Part shown: positions 52,338 to 62,019 of the stretch, piece by piece | How the letters are laid out: the number at the start of each line of letters is the position of its first letter | Numbering within the stretch: position 1 is the first letter of the stretch | DNA from: Streptomyces sp. CA-210063 | GTDB lineage: Bacteria > Actinomycetota > Actinomycetes > Streptomycetales > Streptomycetaceae | Assembly (NCBI RefSeq): GCF_024612015.1 | Contig: NZ_CP102512.1 | Coordinates: 1,860,001 to 1,924,000, forward strand | Direction of reading: 5' to 3' | DNA length: 64,000 nt | Notes under the pieces: generated by a model | What the model was told of the DNA's origin: nothing | The model's input: only the letters and a program-made list of their open reading frames with translations | The model's database searches: none | Made by a program: the position numbers and the translations under genes

Positions 52338-55300
52338 TCACGCGGCGTTGAAGCGGTACCGGCCCGCCCGGGCCCGGTAGACCTTGTAGGCCGCGCCGCC
52401 CGAGGTGTCGTCCCGGACGAAGGTGACGCCCCGGGGCGCGGTGACGGGCTTGTCCTGGGTGGGGACCCAGATCTCGGCGTCGGTGTTGTACGGGAGGGTG
52501 ACCGCGAGGTCGATCCTGCCGTCCGGGCGGCGGCGCCACTCCGAGGACACCGTGCCCCGCACGGTGTCGATCGAGGCGCTGACGTGGTCGAGGGTCGCCG
52601 GTGACAGGTCGGTGTCCTGCGTGTCCTTCGGGACCCGGCTGTTGACCGCGGCCGCGGGGATGTACGGGCGGATGCGCAGCGTCTCGTAGGCGGTCGAGGT
52701 CGGCTTGATGCCGGCCAGGCTCTGGTAGAACCAGGTGGCCACGTTGGAGCGGTAGTGGTGGTTGACCGAGAGGCGGTCGGTCCACTGTTCCCACAGTGAG
52801 GTGGCGCCCTTGGCGATCTGGTGGACGTAGCCGGGCTGGCCGGTCTGGGTGACGGCCTTCAACGCCACATCCGTGTAGCCGTACTCGCTGAGGATGTTGA
52901 ACTCGTAGCGCGAGCCGTACATGTCGTTCTGGATGTGCTGGTCCGCGGCGACCATCCGGTCGGCGAGCAGCTTCGCGAGGGCCTCCTTGTTCTCCTCCAC
53001 CGTCTTCGTGCCCGCGAGGTGGCGAGGGTCGTCCGGCTTCAGGTCCGAACCGGGCACCAGGTCGAAGGCGATGGCCATGGCGTTCTCGCTGGAGACGCTG
53101 CCCTGGATGAAGCAGCCCTTGGACGCGTCCCAATAGTTCGCGATGAACGCCTTGCGCAGAGTTCGCGCCAACTTCGCATAGTGGGCGGCGCGGCCGGTGC
53201 GGCCGAGTGCGCGTCCCACCTCGTCCATGTAGTCGCAGAAATGGATGTAGAAGGCGAGGCTGATGACGGCGTTGCTGCCGGGGCTCTCCGCGCCGGAGTA
53301 GGCGCCGAGGGAGGCTTCGAACTTGTAGTCGTTCTCGGGTGTGAACAGGGTCTCGTAGTACTTCAGGAGCGTGTCCTGGTGGTCGTAGAGCTCGGCGAAC
53401 AGGCTGCTGTTGCCGTAGTACGTGTACAGCTCCCTCGGCATGACGAAGTACGCCGAGTCCCAGGCGGGCACCGCCTTCCATGCGGCGTTCCAGCCGGGGG
53501 TGTGGTCGTAGCCGAATCCGCCCTTGCCGAGGGGGACGACCATGGGCAGCTGTCCGGTGGAGATCTGGTTGTCGGGGAAGTGACGCAGCCAGTTGGTGAA
53601 GACGGCGTTGACGTCCCAGGTGAGGGATTCGGACTCGGAGCTGGCCATGGCGTCGCCCGTCCAGCCGTTCTTCTCCCGGGACGGGGTGTCGGTGGGCTTC
53701 TGCACCAGGTTGTTCTGCTCGGCCCACTCCAGGTTGCGCTGGAGGCGGTTGAGCAGGGCGTTGTCCGTGGTGAAGGTGCCGGTGCGGGCGAAACCGGTGC
53801 GGGCGACGCCGACGGTCAGCAGATCCGCGTCGCGCTTCAGGTCGGGAGCTCGCCCGAGAACCGCCTCGAGGTTCATCACTTCCAGGTAGCGGAAGCCGAA
53901 GTGGCTGAACTGCTGTTCCCAGGTCTGTGTCGGCCGCCTGCCGAGGGTGTAGTAGTGCGTCTGGAGGTTGGCGTCGTGCTGGAAGTTCTCCTCCTCGACC
54001 GACAGCGGGGAGGCGGCCGTGCCGTCGCCGCCGCTGATGCGGTTGCCACCGCGCAGGCGCAGGGTCAGGCCCTCCTTGTCGGGGCGTATGCCGGTGAGCG
54101 TCAGGCCGACGAGGCCCGTGAGGATCTGGCCGTAGTCCAGGACCCAGATTCCCGAGCCGGGAGCGGTCTCGGTGATCGAGACCGGGCGCAGCGTCTGGCT
54201 GACGAGCACCGGCTCCGCCTCGTGGGCGCGCAGGACGGCGGGCTTGAAGCCGTCGGGGATCGTAGTGGCGGGGAGCGCACCGTGGTACTTGGGCGAGGGG
54301 CCGGAGCAACTGCCGGGCGGGATCAGGACGGTGGCCGCTCGCCAGTCGCGGCCGGTGCGGTAGCCGGGCGAGCGCCACTCCCCCAGCTGGTCCGCGCGCC
54401 GGGCGTCGTACTTCTCGCCCGAGTAGACGGAGTCGAAGGTGGTGGGCCCGTCCGCGCCGACCCAGTCCTGGTCGGTGACGAGGGTGGTGGTTGAGCCGTC
54501 GGTGTGGGTGACGACGAGCTTCGCGCGCAGCCGGGGCCGGCCGACGTAGGGGGCGAGCTGCCAGTACCACTCCTGCGGGGTGGTCACGCCGTACCAGCCG
54601 CGCCCGAGTTCGGCGGCCAGCACGTTCTCCCGGCCGGCCGCCAGCAGCGGGGTGACGTCGAAGGTGTCGTACAGGACTGTGCGGTCGTAGGTGCTCTGGT
54701 CGGTGAGCAGCCGGGGCACGTTGGTCCGCCCGCGGTTCGCCCGCCTGCCGTCGACGGTGATCGGATCGCCGTTGACGGTGAACGTGACGTTGCCGGCGGC
54801 GCTCAGGTGCAGGCGGGCCCTGGCGATGCGGCGGCCTCGGGGGAGGGTGAACGCGCGGCGCAGCACCGGGGCCGGGTTGGCGATGGGCAGTACGGCGTTC
54901 TTGGCGGGGATGTACGGGTTCTTGGGCGGGAAGGTCAGGCCGGCGAGGGTGCCGATACCGGCCTCGAACGGGTTGGCGCCGGTCGTCAGGTCGACGGAGA
55001 AGTCGCGGGCGCCGGTGCCGGTCACCTTGACACTGCGGACGGTGGCGGAGGTGCCGCCGCCGAAGCCGAAGCTGCCGTGGCGGCGGATCTGATCGCCGGT
55101 GAGCGTACGGCTGTCGACCTCGACGCCGTTGACGGTCGTGGTCACGGTGAGCCCATGGGCCGCCACCTGCACGGTGTGGTCGCGGGTGGCCCAGGTGTCC
55201 TTGGTCAGCCCGGTGGAGGCGGGAAGCGTGACCGTGCCGACCGGGACGCTTCGGGTGCCCGCGGTGGTGGGGTTGGTCTCACTCTGCGGGTCGTAGTGGT

Positions 55301-56033
55301 TGACGCCCCAGTCGGGCTCGGAAGTGCCGTCGTCCACCCAGGTGTTGCCGGCGTAGTGGCTGGTCTTCATGACCAGCTGCATGTCGTCGCCGCTCTGCCG
55401 AATGGTCCAGTTGAGACCCTCGCCCCAGGTCTTGCCGATGGGCTCGGCGCGCAGCAGCAGGGACAGCCCGCCGGCGGCGTCCGAACCGCCACGGAAGACG
55501 ACGGTCGCGGCCAGGTCCTTCCAGTCGTGGTCCTGCGCCTCACGGCCGCCGATCCACCGCGCGCCCGACCAGTCCTTCTCGCCCCTCAGCAGGCCGGTCT
55601 CCCACGTCGCGGGCTCGCTCCAGGGCCCGAGGGCGCCCTGTTCGTCCCAGCTCCGCACCCGCCAGAAGTACGCCTGCTCCGGCCGCAACGCGCCGCCCCC
55701 GTACGGGACTTCAGTGCTGTGGGAGCCTGCCACCCTGCCGCTGCGCCAGACGTCGGCCTTGCCGGGGCCGGTGCCGACCTGGATCTCGTACGCGGTCTGC
55801 CTGGCCACGGGGGGCAGCCAGCTGAACGCCGGCGCGGTCTCCGTGCCCAGCGGTGCGACCCGCGAGTTGACCTGCAGATCCGCGGGTACGGAGCCGTGCC
55901 CGCCCGATGCCGCCGCGCTCGCCGCCACGGCGTTGGGCGCGGCGGCGAGCGGGAGAGAGGCCCCGGCTGCCGCGGTCGTCATGATGCCGAGCATGTGTCG
56001 GCGGCTCAACGCACTTCTGTTCTCCTCGGCCAC
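52338..56033 (-). CDS. Tat-secreted alpha-L-rhamnosidase (GH78)
   Basis: 1231-residue glycosidase removing terminal alpha-L-rhamnose. GTG start at 56033 with AGGA 9 nt upstream. N-terminal Tat signal (SRRHMLGIMTTAAAG, cleavage near AVAAS), fibronectin-like domain at about 50-150, a laminin-G-like insertion at about 165-350 (SLLLRAEPIGKTWGEGLNWT) and rhamnosidase N domains (ARLHLSAAGNVTFTVNG). The (alpha/alpha)6 catalytic domain spans about 750-1110 and contains the GH78 hallmark PSREKNGWTGDAMAS with catalytic acids, then a C-terminal beta domain. It is larger than many GH78 enzymes because of the insertion. Divergent from the GH1 operon, with a LacI-type operator 62 bp upstream. Confidence 0.92.
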   Translation of the reverse strand: MAEENRSALSRRHMLGIMTTAAAGASLPLAAAPNAVAASAAASGGHGSVPADLQVNSRVAPLGTETAPAFSWLPPVARQTAYEIQVGTGPGKADVWRSGRVAGSHSTEVPYGGGALRPEQAYFWRVRSWDEQGALGPWSEPATWETGLLRGEKDWSGARWIGGREAQDHDWKDLAATVVFRGGSDAAGGLSLLLRAEPIGKTWGEGLNWTIRQSGDDMQLVMKTSHYAGNTWVDDGTSEPDWGVNHYDPQSETNPTTAGTRSVPVGTVTLPASTGLTKDTWATRDHTVQVAAHGLTVTTTVNGVEVDSRTLTGDQIRRHGSFGFGGGTSATVRSVKVTGTGARDFSVDLTTGANPFEAGIGTLAGLTFPPKNPYIPAKNAVLPIANPAPVLRRAFTLPRGRRIARARLHLSAAGNVTFTVNGDPITVDGRRANRGRTNVPRLLTDQSTYDRTVLYDTFDVTPLLAAGRENVLAAELGRGWYGVTTPQEWYWQLAPYVGRPRLRAKLVVTHTDGSTTTLVTDQDWVGADGPTTFDSVYSGEKYDARRADQLGEWRSPGYRTGRDWRAATVLIPPGSCSGPSPKYHGALPATTIPDGFKPAVLRAHEAEPVLVSQTLRPVSITETAPGSGIWVLDYGQILTGLVGLTLTGIRPDKEGLTLRLRGGNRISGGDGTAASPLSVEEENFQHDANLQTHYYTLGRRPTQTWEQQFSHFGFRYLEVMNLEAVLGRAPDLKRDADLLTVGVARTGFARTGTFTTDNALLNRLQRNLEWAEQNNLVQKPTDTPSREKNGWTGDAMASSESESLTWDVNAVFTNWLRHFPDNQISTGQLPMVVPLGKGGFGYDHTPGWNAAWKAVPAWDSAYFVMPRELYTYYGNSSLFAELYDHQDTLLKYYETLFTPENDYKFEASLGAYSGAESPGSNAVISLAFYIHFCDYMDEVGRALGRTGRAAHYAKLARTLRKAFIANYWDASKGCFIQGSVSSENAMAIAFDLVPGSDLKPDDPRHLAGTKTVEENKEALAKLLADRMVAADQHIQNDMYGSRYEFNILSEYGYTDVALKAVTQTGQPGYVHQIAKGATSLWEQWTDRLSVNHHYRSNVATWFYQSLAGIKPTSTAYETLRIRPYIPAAAVNSRVPKDTQDTDLSPATLDHVSASIDTVRGTVSSEWRRRPDGRIDLAVTLPYNTDAEIWVPTQDKPVTAPRGVTFVRDDTSGGAAYKVYRARAGRYRFNAA

Positions 56034-56094
56034 GGCTCAGATTCCTTTCGTATGCGCTCCGCGCTGGAGCAGGGGTGTCCCTCCCCGGCAGGTG

Positions 56095-56108
56095 TTGAAT
56101 CGTTTCAA
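56095..56108. promoter_or_regulatory. LacI-family operator upstream of rhamnosidase
   Basis: TTGAATCGTTTCAA, a near-perfect dyad of the LacI/GalR type with central CG. 62 bp upstream of the rhamnosidase GTG. Confidence 0.72.
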
Positions 56109-56452
56109 TACCTTCCAAGTGGAAAGCTTATGGACAACATCGGCCGGAACACAATCGCCTGGAGTCGATGACTCACGCCGACATGCCGCCGTCGGGCAGG
56201 CCGTCGAAGCGTCCGGCACGCCCGTCGGCGAGGCGGATGCGGCCGGGGTGAGGACACCAGCCGGGGCGTCCGCCCCCGGCGCGGCATCCGGTGGGCGTGG
56301 GTCGGGATCGGCCGGCCGCACCGGTCTCCTGCGGTCCGCCGAGCAGGACAGGTGCCGTTGACGCGGCCGGTGGCGGGGTCAGCAGTTCTCGGCCGAACCA
56401 CCGGAACCGACCTGACAACACTCCTCAACGCACCAAGCGCCCGCCTGCCAAT

Positions 56453-56468
56453 TCAGATAACGCTCTGA
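56453..56468. promoter_or_regulatory. dyad upstream of the GH1 gene
   Basis: TCAGA-TAACGC-TCTGA, a 16-bp dyad with an AACG core, 320 bp upstream of the GH1 ATG. May be a weaker relative of the LacI sites. Confidence 0.4.
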
Positions 56469-56788
56469 TCACGAAGCCGAACGGCAGCCTTCCGCCCCCT
56501 TGCACTCCCGGTCTATGTTCCCATCGAAAACCAACCACCTGGTAATAGTTGGCGCTCGTCTTCCCACGTACCGCCACCGGCGCACCCACGGAGACCTCAA
56601 CCCCTTCCTCTCCCGCGAAGGAATCCATCCATGCGGAGTTCACGCGATGGCGAGCGTGCCGGAACACGGCGCGGTGGTGCGGGAGAGGGACACGCTCTTC
56701 GCGCGGCGGCCGCTGCCCACCGCACCCGTACGACCCGCGGCGACGCGGTCCGGAGCGCCACCACCGACCTTCAGGAAGGCAGTCGACG

Positions 56789-58015
56789 ATGACCGAATTC
56801 CCTCCCGGGTTCCTCTGGGGAGCGTCCACCGCACCGCACCAGATCGAGGGCAACAACCTCAACAGTGATTTCTGGGCGAGCGAAGGGCGCATACCGGGCA
56901 TGGAGCGCAGTGGCGACGCCTGCGACAGCTACCACCGGTACCGCGAGGACATGCGACTGCTCGCCGACGCCGGGCTCAACGCCTACCGCTTCGGCATCGA
57001 ATGGGCCCGCATCGAGCCCGTCCCCGGCATGGTCTCGCGAGCGGAACTGGCCCACTACCGGCGCATGATCGAGACGGCTTTCGAACTCGGCCTGACGCCG
57101 GTCGTGACCCTGCACCACTTCACCAGCCCGCTCTGGTTCGCCCAGGAGGGCGGCTGGCTCGGCGACCGCGCCGTGGAGCGGTTCCGGGCGTATGCCGAGG
57201 CGGTCACTCCGATTCTCGACGGCGTCGAGTGGGTCGTCACCATGAACGAGCCGAACATGCTGGCCATCATGACCGGCATGGCCCAGGCCATGCGGGACCG
57301 ACAGGCGTCCGGGGAATGGCAGAGCCCCACCCTCGACAACGAGGGCCCCCGACCGCCGCTGCCGGCCCCCGATGTGAAGATCGGCGAACGGCTGGTCGAG
57401 GCGCACCATGCCGTCCGGGAGGTACTGCGCGAGCGCACCGGCGCCAAGGTCGGCTGGACGGTCGCCAACCGCGCCTTCGTCGCCCGCCCGGGGGCCGAGG
57501 AGAAGAAGCGGGAGCTGGAGTACGTCTGGGAGGACCTCTACCTGGAGGGGGCACGCGGCGACGACTTCGTGGGCGTGCAGTCGTACTCCAGCCAGTGGGT
57601 CGGCCCGGACGGCATCGAGCCCCACCCCCAGCACCCCGACAACACACTCGTCGGAACCGCCTACCGGCCCGACGCCCTGGCCATCGCCGTACGGCACACC
57701 GCCGAGGTCACCGGCGGCATGCCGATCCTGGTCACCGAGAACGGCATCGCCACCCGCGACGACACCCGCCGGATCGCCTACACCGGCGAGGCCCTGAAGC
57801 ACCTCCAGGCGGCGATCGCCGACCGCGACCGCGACCGCGACCGCGACCGCGTCGATGTACGCGGCTACCTGCACTGGAGCCTCCTCGACAACTACGAATG
57901 GGGCCACTGGGCGCCGACATTCGGACTGGTCGAGGTCGACCGCGAGACCTTCGAGCGCCGCCCCAAGCCCAGCCTCGCCTGGCTGGGCGAGACCGCCCGT
58001 CGCGGGCTCAACTGA
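56789..58015 (+). CDS. GH1 family beta-glucosidase-like enzyme
   Basis: 408-residue cytosolic GH1 glycosidase. Acid/base Glu is in WVVTMNEPNMLA, the nucleophile Glu in ILVTENGIA; N-terminal FPPGFLWGASTAPHQIEGNN and C-terminal HWSLLDNYEWGHWAPTFGLV are standard. It is shorter than the typical 440-470 residues. A run of Asp-Arg (DRDRDRDRDR) at about 347-356 arises from hexamer GACCGC repeats in the DNA. ATG at 56789 with AGGAAGG upstream. First gene of an operon with an SDR and a beta-glucuronidase. Aglycone or sugar specificity cannot be told. Confidence 0.92.
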   Translation: MTEFPPGFLWGASTAPHQIEGNNLNSDFWASEGRIPGMERSGDACDSYHRYREDMRLLADAGLNAYRFGIEWARIEPVPGMVSRAELAHYRRMIETAFELGLTPVVTLHHFTSPLWFAQEGGWLGDRAVERFRAYAEAVTPILDGVEWVVTMNEPNMLAIMTGMAQAMRDRQASGEWQSPTLDNEGPRPPLPAPDVKIGERLVEAHHAVREVLRERTGAKVGWTVANRAFVARPGAEEKKRELEYVWEDLYLEGARGDDFVGVQSYSSQWVGPDGIEPHPQHPDNTLVGTAYRPDALAIAVRHTAEVTGGMPILVTENGIATRDDTRRIAYTGEALKHLQAAIADRDRDRDRDRVDVRGYLHWSLLDNYEWGHWAPTFGLVEVDRETFERRPKPSLAWLGETARRGLN

Positions 58016-58041
58016 CCGCACCGCCACCGGAAGGACACATC

Positions 58042-58863
58042 GTGCAGGTATCCGTACCCGACGTCTCGTCACGGTCCCTGGCCGAACTGGTCTCGCTGTC
58101 CGGGCGGCGAGCCGTCGTGACCGGCGCGGGCCGTGGACTGGGCCGGGCCATCGCCGAGCGCATGGCCGAAGCAGGCGCGGACGTGCTCGTCGCCGACATC
58201 GAGCACGGGCTCACCACCACCGTCGCCGAGGATCTGAACGCCCGCCGCCCGGGCTGCGCGGTGGCCGCCCACGTGGACGTCACCGACGCCGGGAGCGTCG
58301 TCGGGGCCGCCGATCTCGCGGTCCGGGAGCTCGGCGGGGTCGACATCTGGGTCAACAACGCCGGGATCTTCCCCAGCGTTCCCGCGCTGGAGATGTCCGA
58401 GAAGACCTGGGACGAGGTGTTCGCCGTGAACGCGCGCGGCGTCTTCCTCGGATCCCGGGAGGCCGCACGCCGGATGCGCGAGGCCGGGAACGGCGGCGTC
58501 ATCGTCAACGTCGTCTCCACGGCCGGGTTCCGGGGAACGGCCCCCGGGCTGGCCGCCTACGTCGGCTCCAAGCACGCGGCACGCGGCCTCACCCGGCAAC
58601 TCGCCCTGGAATTCGCCCCGTTCGGTATTCGCGTCCTGGGCGTCGCACCCACGTACGTGCCGACCGAGGGGAACATGGCGGCGGCCGCCGCTGCCGGTGT
58701 CCCGATGGACTCCGAGGCGCTCATGTCCGTCATGCGGCCGAGCCTGCTCGGCCGACTCGGTGTCCCCGACGACATCGCCCGCGTGGTGCTCTTCTGCGCG
58801 AGCGACCTCTCGGCCTTCATGACGGGGAGCACACTCCTCGCCGACGCTGGCGAAACGATCTGA
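58042..58863 (+). CDS. SDR-family NAD(P)-dependent oxidoreductase
   Basis: 273-residue classical short-chain dehydrogenase. Cofactor motif VVTGAGRGLGRAIAERMAEA, NNAG in VDIWVNNAGIFPSV, catalytic Ser in NVVSTAGFRG and Tyr/Lys in YVGSKHAARGL. An acidic residue after the second strand (VLVADIEHG) favours NAD(H). GTG start at 58042, GGAAGGA upstream, 26 nt after the GH1 gene. Might oxidise a sugar or aglycone released by the glycosidases. Confidence 0.92.
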   Translation: MQVSVPDVSSRSLAELVSLSGRRAVVTGAGRGLGRAIAERMAEAGADVLVADIEHGLTTTVAEDLNARRPGCAVAAHVDVTDAGSVVGAADLAVRELGGVDIWVNNAGIFPSVPALEMSEKTWDEVFAVNARGVFLGSREAARRMREAGNGGVIVNVVSTAGFRGTAPGLAAYVGSKHAARGLTRQLALEFAPFGIRVLGVAPTYVPTEGNMAAAAAAGVPMDSEALMSVMRPSLLGRLGVPDDIARVVLFCASDLSAFMTGSTLLADAGETI

Positions 58864-58964
58864 TCCCCCTTCTCCCCACCCCTCCGCTCCCACCGACCTG
58901 TTCCGACCCCCGCCAACCCCCGGTCCCCCTCAGGCCGCTGCCCGCAACGACGCGTAGGAGCCCC

Positions 58965-60797
58965 ATGCTCTTCCCCCGCACCAGCCCGACCCGCGACATC
59001 GTCAGCCTCGACGGCCTCTGGCGATTCGCCCTCGACAGCCGCGCCGGCGCCACTCCGTGGACGTCGCGGCTCACCCCGCCCCTCGAAGTCCCCGTCCCCG
59101 CCAGCTACAACGACCTGTTCGTGGACGCGGAGATCCGTGACCACGTCGGCGTCGTCTGGTACCAGCGCGACGTGCGGGTGCCGCGCGGCTGGGCGGGCGA
59201 GCGGGTGGTCCTGCGCTTCGGCTCCGTCACCCACGCCGCGCAGGTCTACGCGGCCGACCGGCTGGTGGCCGAACACACCGGGGGCTACACCCCGTTCGAG
59301 GCGGACCTGACGGGGATCGTCGACCCCGGCGCCGAGTTCAGACTGACGGTCGGCGTCGACAACCGGCTGACGAACGAGACGATCCCGCCCGGCACCGTCA
59401 CCGCCGGCCCCGACGGCCGCCAACGCCAGTCCTATCTGCACGACTTCTACAACTACGCGGGCATCGCGCGCCCGGTCCGCCTGTGCAGCACGCCGCTGAC
59501 CTTCGTCGAGGACGTCACGGTCGTCACCGGACGGGACGGCGCGGCCGGCATCGTCGAGTACCGCGTGGAGACCGGCGGCGAGGGCGCCGACGCGATCGCC
59601 GTCCGGGTGCGCGCCGTCGACGAGGCGGGCCGGATCGTGGCGGCGGCGAACGGAGCCGAGGGCGCCCTCCGCATCGAGGACGTCTCGCTCTGGCAGCCCG
59701 GCGCCGCCTACCTCTACGACCTCGTGGTGGAGCTGATCGGCGACAGCGAGACCGGTGCGGAAGAAGTGGTCGACAGCTACACCCAGCCCTTCGGCGTCCG
59801 TACCGTCGAGGTGCGGGGCACCCAGTTCCTCATCAACGGCGAACCGTTCTACTTCACCGGTTTCGGCAAGCACGAGGACACCCCCGTGCGGGGCAAGGGC
59901 CATGACGACGCCTACCTCGTCCACGACTTCCAGCTCCTGCAATGGACCGGCGCCAACTCCTTCCGCACCTCGCACTACCCGTACGCGGAGGAAGTCCTCG
60001 ACTTCGCCGACCGGCACGGCATCGTCGTCATCGACGAGACCGCCGCCGTCGGGCTCAACCTGGGCGTCATGGGCGGCCTCACCGGCCAGGCGCCGACCCC
60101 GACCTTCGCGCCGGAGAACTTCGGCGGGATCACCGCCGACGTCCACGCCCAGCACCTGCGGGAGCTGATCGAGCGGGACAGGAACCACCCGAGCGTGGTG
60201 ATGTGGTCCCTCGCCAACGAGCCCGCCTCCAACGAGGACGGTGCCCGCGAGTACTTCGAGCCGCTGGTCGAGCTGGCCCGCAAACTCGACCCGACCCGCC
60301 CCCTCACCTACTCCGCGGTCATGTTCGCCACCCCCGACAACGACCGGATCGGCGACCTGTTCGACGTACTCAGCATCAATCGCTACTACGGCTGGTACCT
60401 CTTCACCGGCGACCTCGCCGCCGCCGAACAGGCCCTGGAGCAGGACCTCCTCGGCTGGGTCCGGCGCTTCGGCAAGCCGGTCATGATGTCCGAGTACGGC
60501 GCCGACACCCAGCCCGGCCTGCACTCCGTCTGGGACACCCCGTGGAGCGAGGAGTACCAGAGCGACTACCTCGCCACGTACCACCGCGTCTTCGACCGCA
60601 TCCCCGAGTTCGTCGGCGAACACGTCTGGAACTTCGCCGACTTCCAGACCTCCAACGGCATCCACCGCGTCGACGGCAACAAGAAGGGCGTGTTCACCCG
60701 CGACCGCAGGCCGAAGACGGCCGCGTTCTCGCTGCGTCGCCGCTGGCACGGCCTGGAGGGGCGTAAGCCCGCCCCCACCGACGACGGACGCCAGTGA
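58965..60797 (+). CDS. uidA: beta-glucuronidase (GH2, UidA-like)
   Basis: 610-residue GH2 enzyme closely matching E. coli UidA. N-terminal jelly-roll IVSLDGLWRFALDSR; VWYQRDVRVPRGWAGERVVL; HDFYNYAGIARPVRL; acid/base Glu in VVMWSLANEP, nucleophile Glu in VMMSEYGAD. The carboxylate-recognition Asn-Lys motif VDGNKKGVFTRDRRPK, which distinguishes glucuronidases from galactosidases, is intact. No signal peptide, so glucuronides must be imported. ATG 58965 with TAGGAG upstream. Ends exactly where a LacI operator begins. Confidence 0.96.
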   Translation: MLFPRTSPTRDIVSLDGLWRFALDSRAGATPWTSRLTPPLEVPVPASYNDLFVDAEIRDHVGVVWYQRDVRVPRGWAGERVVLRFGSVTHAAQVYAADRLVAEHTGGYTPFEADLTGIVDPGAEFRLTVGVDNRLTNETIPPGTVTAGPDGRQRQSYLHDFYNYAGIARPVRLCSTPLTFVEDVTVVTGRDGAAGIVEYRVETGGEGADAIAVRVRAVDEAGRIVAAANGAEGALRIEDVSLWQPGAAYLYDLVVELIGDSETGAEEVVDSYTQPFGVRTVEVRGTQFLINGEPFYFTGFGKHEDTPVRGKGHDDAYLVHDFQLLQWTGANSFRTSHYPYAEEVLDFADRHGIVVIDETAAVGLNLGVMGGLTGQAPTPTFAPENFGGITADVHAQHLRELIERDRNHPSVVMWSLANEPASNEDGAREYFEPLVELARKLDPTRPLTYSAVMFATPDNDRIGDLFDVLSINRYYGWYLFTGDLAAAEQALEQDLLGWVRRFGKPVMMSEYGADTQPGLHSVWDTPWSEEYQSDYLATYHRVFDRIPEFVGEHVWNFADFQTSNGIHRVDGNKKGVFTRDRRPKTAAFSLRRRWHGLEGRKPAPTDDGRQ

Positions 60798-60811
60798 TTG
60801 AAACGTTCCAA
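60798..60811. promoter_or_regulatory. LacI-family operator upstream of second SDR gene
   Basis: TTGAAACGTTCCAA, 14-bp near-perfect dyad starting at the base after the beta-glucuronidase stop codon and 38 bp before the next ATG. Marks a new transcription unit. Confidence 0.72.
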
Positions 60812-60848
60812 GCAGCAGCATCGCCCAGCATCTGAGAGGAACCGAACC

Positions 60849-61874
60849 ATGTCCACTCCCCCTCCCCCGCGTCCCCTCACCGCGCGCAGCACCATCGACG
60901 CATGGCTGACCCACCCGAAGGGCGCACCGCTCATCGAGGCGCTGCTGCGGCAGGCCGGGGTACCACAGGAGATGCTCGCCCCCGTCCGCACGCTCCCGCT
61001 CCAGCAACTCGTCGCCGCCAGCCAGGGGCAGCTGCCGCAGACAGTCGTCGACGACCTGGTGATCCAGGCCAACGACGGCGTCATGCCGGCCGAGGACAGC
61101 GACCCGGACCAGTGGACCGAGCGCGTCACAGCCGGACGTTTCGACGGCAAGACCGCCATTGTCACCGGCGCGGCCTCGGGCATCGGCCGGGCGACCGCCT
61201 CACGCATCGCGCGGGAAGGCGGCCGTGTGATCGCCGTGGACGTCTCGGCCGAACGCCTCGAAGCCTTCGCCGCGTCCTTCCCCGAGGGCGCGATCACCGC
61301 CGTGGTCGGTGACATCACCTGCCAGGACGACATCGACCGGATCGTCGACGCGGCCGAGGGCCGCATCGACGCCCTGGCGAACGTGGCCGGGGTGAACGAC
61401 GACTTCTCTCCGGTCCACGAAACCTCCGACGAGGTCTGGGACCGTGTCATCGGCATCAACCTCACCGGCTCCTTCAAGCTGTCCCGCGCGGTCCTGCCGG
61501 TCATGATCGCCGCCGGCACGGGCTCGATCGTCAACGTCGCCTCGGAAGCGGCGCTGCGCGGCAACTCCTCGGGCACCGCGTACACCGTCTCCAAGCACGG
61601 TGTCATCGGCCTGACCCGATCCGCCGCCTTCATGTGCGGTCCGCACGGCATCCGCGTCAACGCGGTCGCACCCGGTGGCGTGGCGACCGGCATCCCGATG
61701 CCCGAGCAGGTGTCACAGACGGGTTCCGCCCGCCTCGCCCCCTTCCAGCAGGCGATTCCGAGCCTGGCCACCGCCGAACAGCTGGCGGCCTCCCTCACCT
61801 TCCTGCTCAGTGACGACGGCATCAACATCAACGGCGCCGTCCTCCCGTCCGACGGAGGCTGGTCGGTCCAGTAG
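60849..61874 (+). CDS. SDR-family oxidoreductase with N-terminal extension
   Basis: 341-residue protein. The C-terminal 250 residues form an SDR (AIVTGAASGIGRATASRIAR, NVASEAALRG, catalytic Tyr/Lys in AYTVSKHGVIGL). The first about 95 residues are an extra helical domain (STIDAWLTHPKGAPLIEALL, LPLQQLVAASQGQLPQTVVD) that resembles small C-terminal helical domains I recall from actinobacterial GH3 glycosidases. Such a domain on an SDR is unusual. ATG 60849 with AGAGGAA upstream. Likely co-transcribed with the MFS and rhamnosidase genes. Confidence 0.9.
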   Translation: MSTPPPPRPLTARSTIDAWLTHPKGAPLIEALLRQAGVPQEMLAPVRTLPLQQLVAASQGQLPQTVVDDLVIQANDGVMPAEDSDPDQWTERVTAGRFDGKTAIVTGAASGIGRATASRIAREGGRVIAVDVSAERLEAFAASFPEGAITAVVGDITCQDDIDRIVDAAEGRIDALANVAGVNDDFSPVHETSDEVWDRVIGINLTGSFKLSRAVLPVMIAAGTGSIVNVASEAALRGNSSGTAYTVSKHGVIGLTRSAAFMCGPHGIRVNAVAPGGVATGIPMPEQVSQTGSARLAPFQQAIPSLATAEQLAASLTFLLSDDGININGAVLPSDGGWSVQ

Positions 61875-62019
61875 CACCCGCCCCCGGTGGCGGCCCGTCA
61901 CCGAGCGGACGGCGACGCGCGCCGCACCGTGTCCGGCACCGCCGGTTCCTCCATGACCGCGCGTGCCGACCTCCGCCAACCGCCGCGCCACCTGGCACCC
62001 GTGAGACGAAGGAGTCCTC

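Larger units (their letters stand above)
56034..56788. other. 755-bp divergent regulatory region of the glycoside cluster
   Basis: It separates the leftward secreted rhamnosidase from the rightward GH1 operon. It holds the LacI-like operator at 56095-56108, a dyad at 56453-56468 and a CCAAC/GTTGG dyad at 56531-56552. Open frames inside have no recognisable product or ribosome-binding site. A transcript from the latter dyads to the GH1 ATG would have a long untranslated leader. Confidence 0.55.

Noticed and set aside
56425..56901. Possible regulator gene in the rhamnosidase/GH1 intergenic region
   Set aside because: The open frame has no helix-turn-helix or other domain and overlaps the GH1 start.
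57855..60797. 980-codon frame spanning GH1 end, SDR and GUS
   Set aside because: Only the part from 58965 is the GUS gene; the first 370 codons are an Arg-rich out-of-frame translation of the GH1 and SDR genes.
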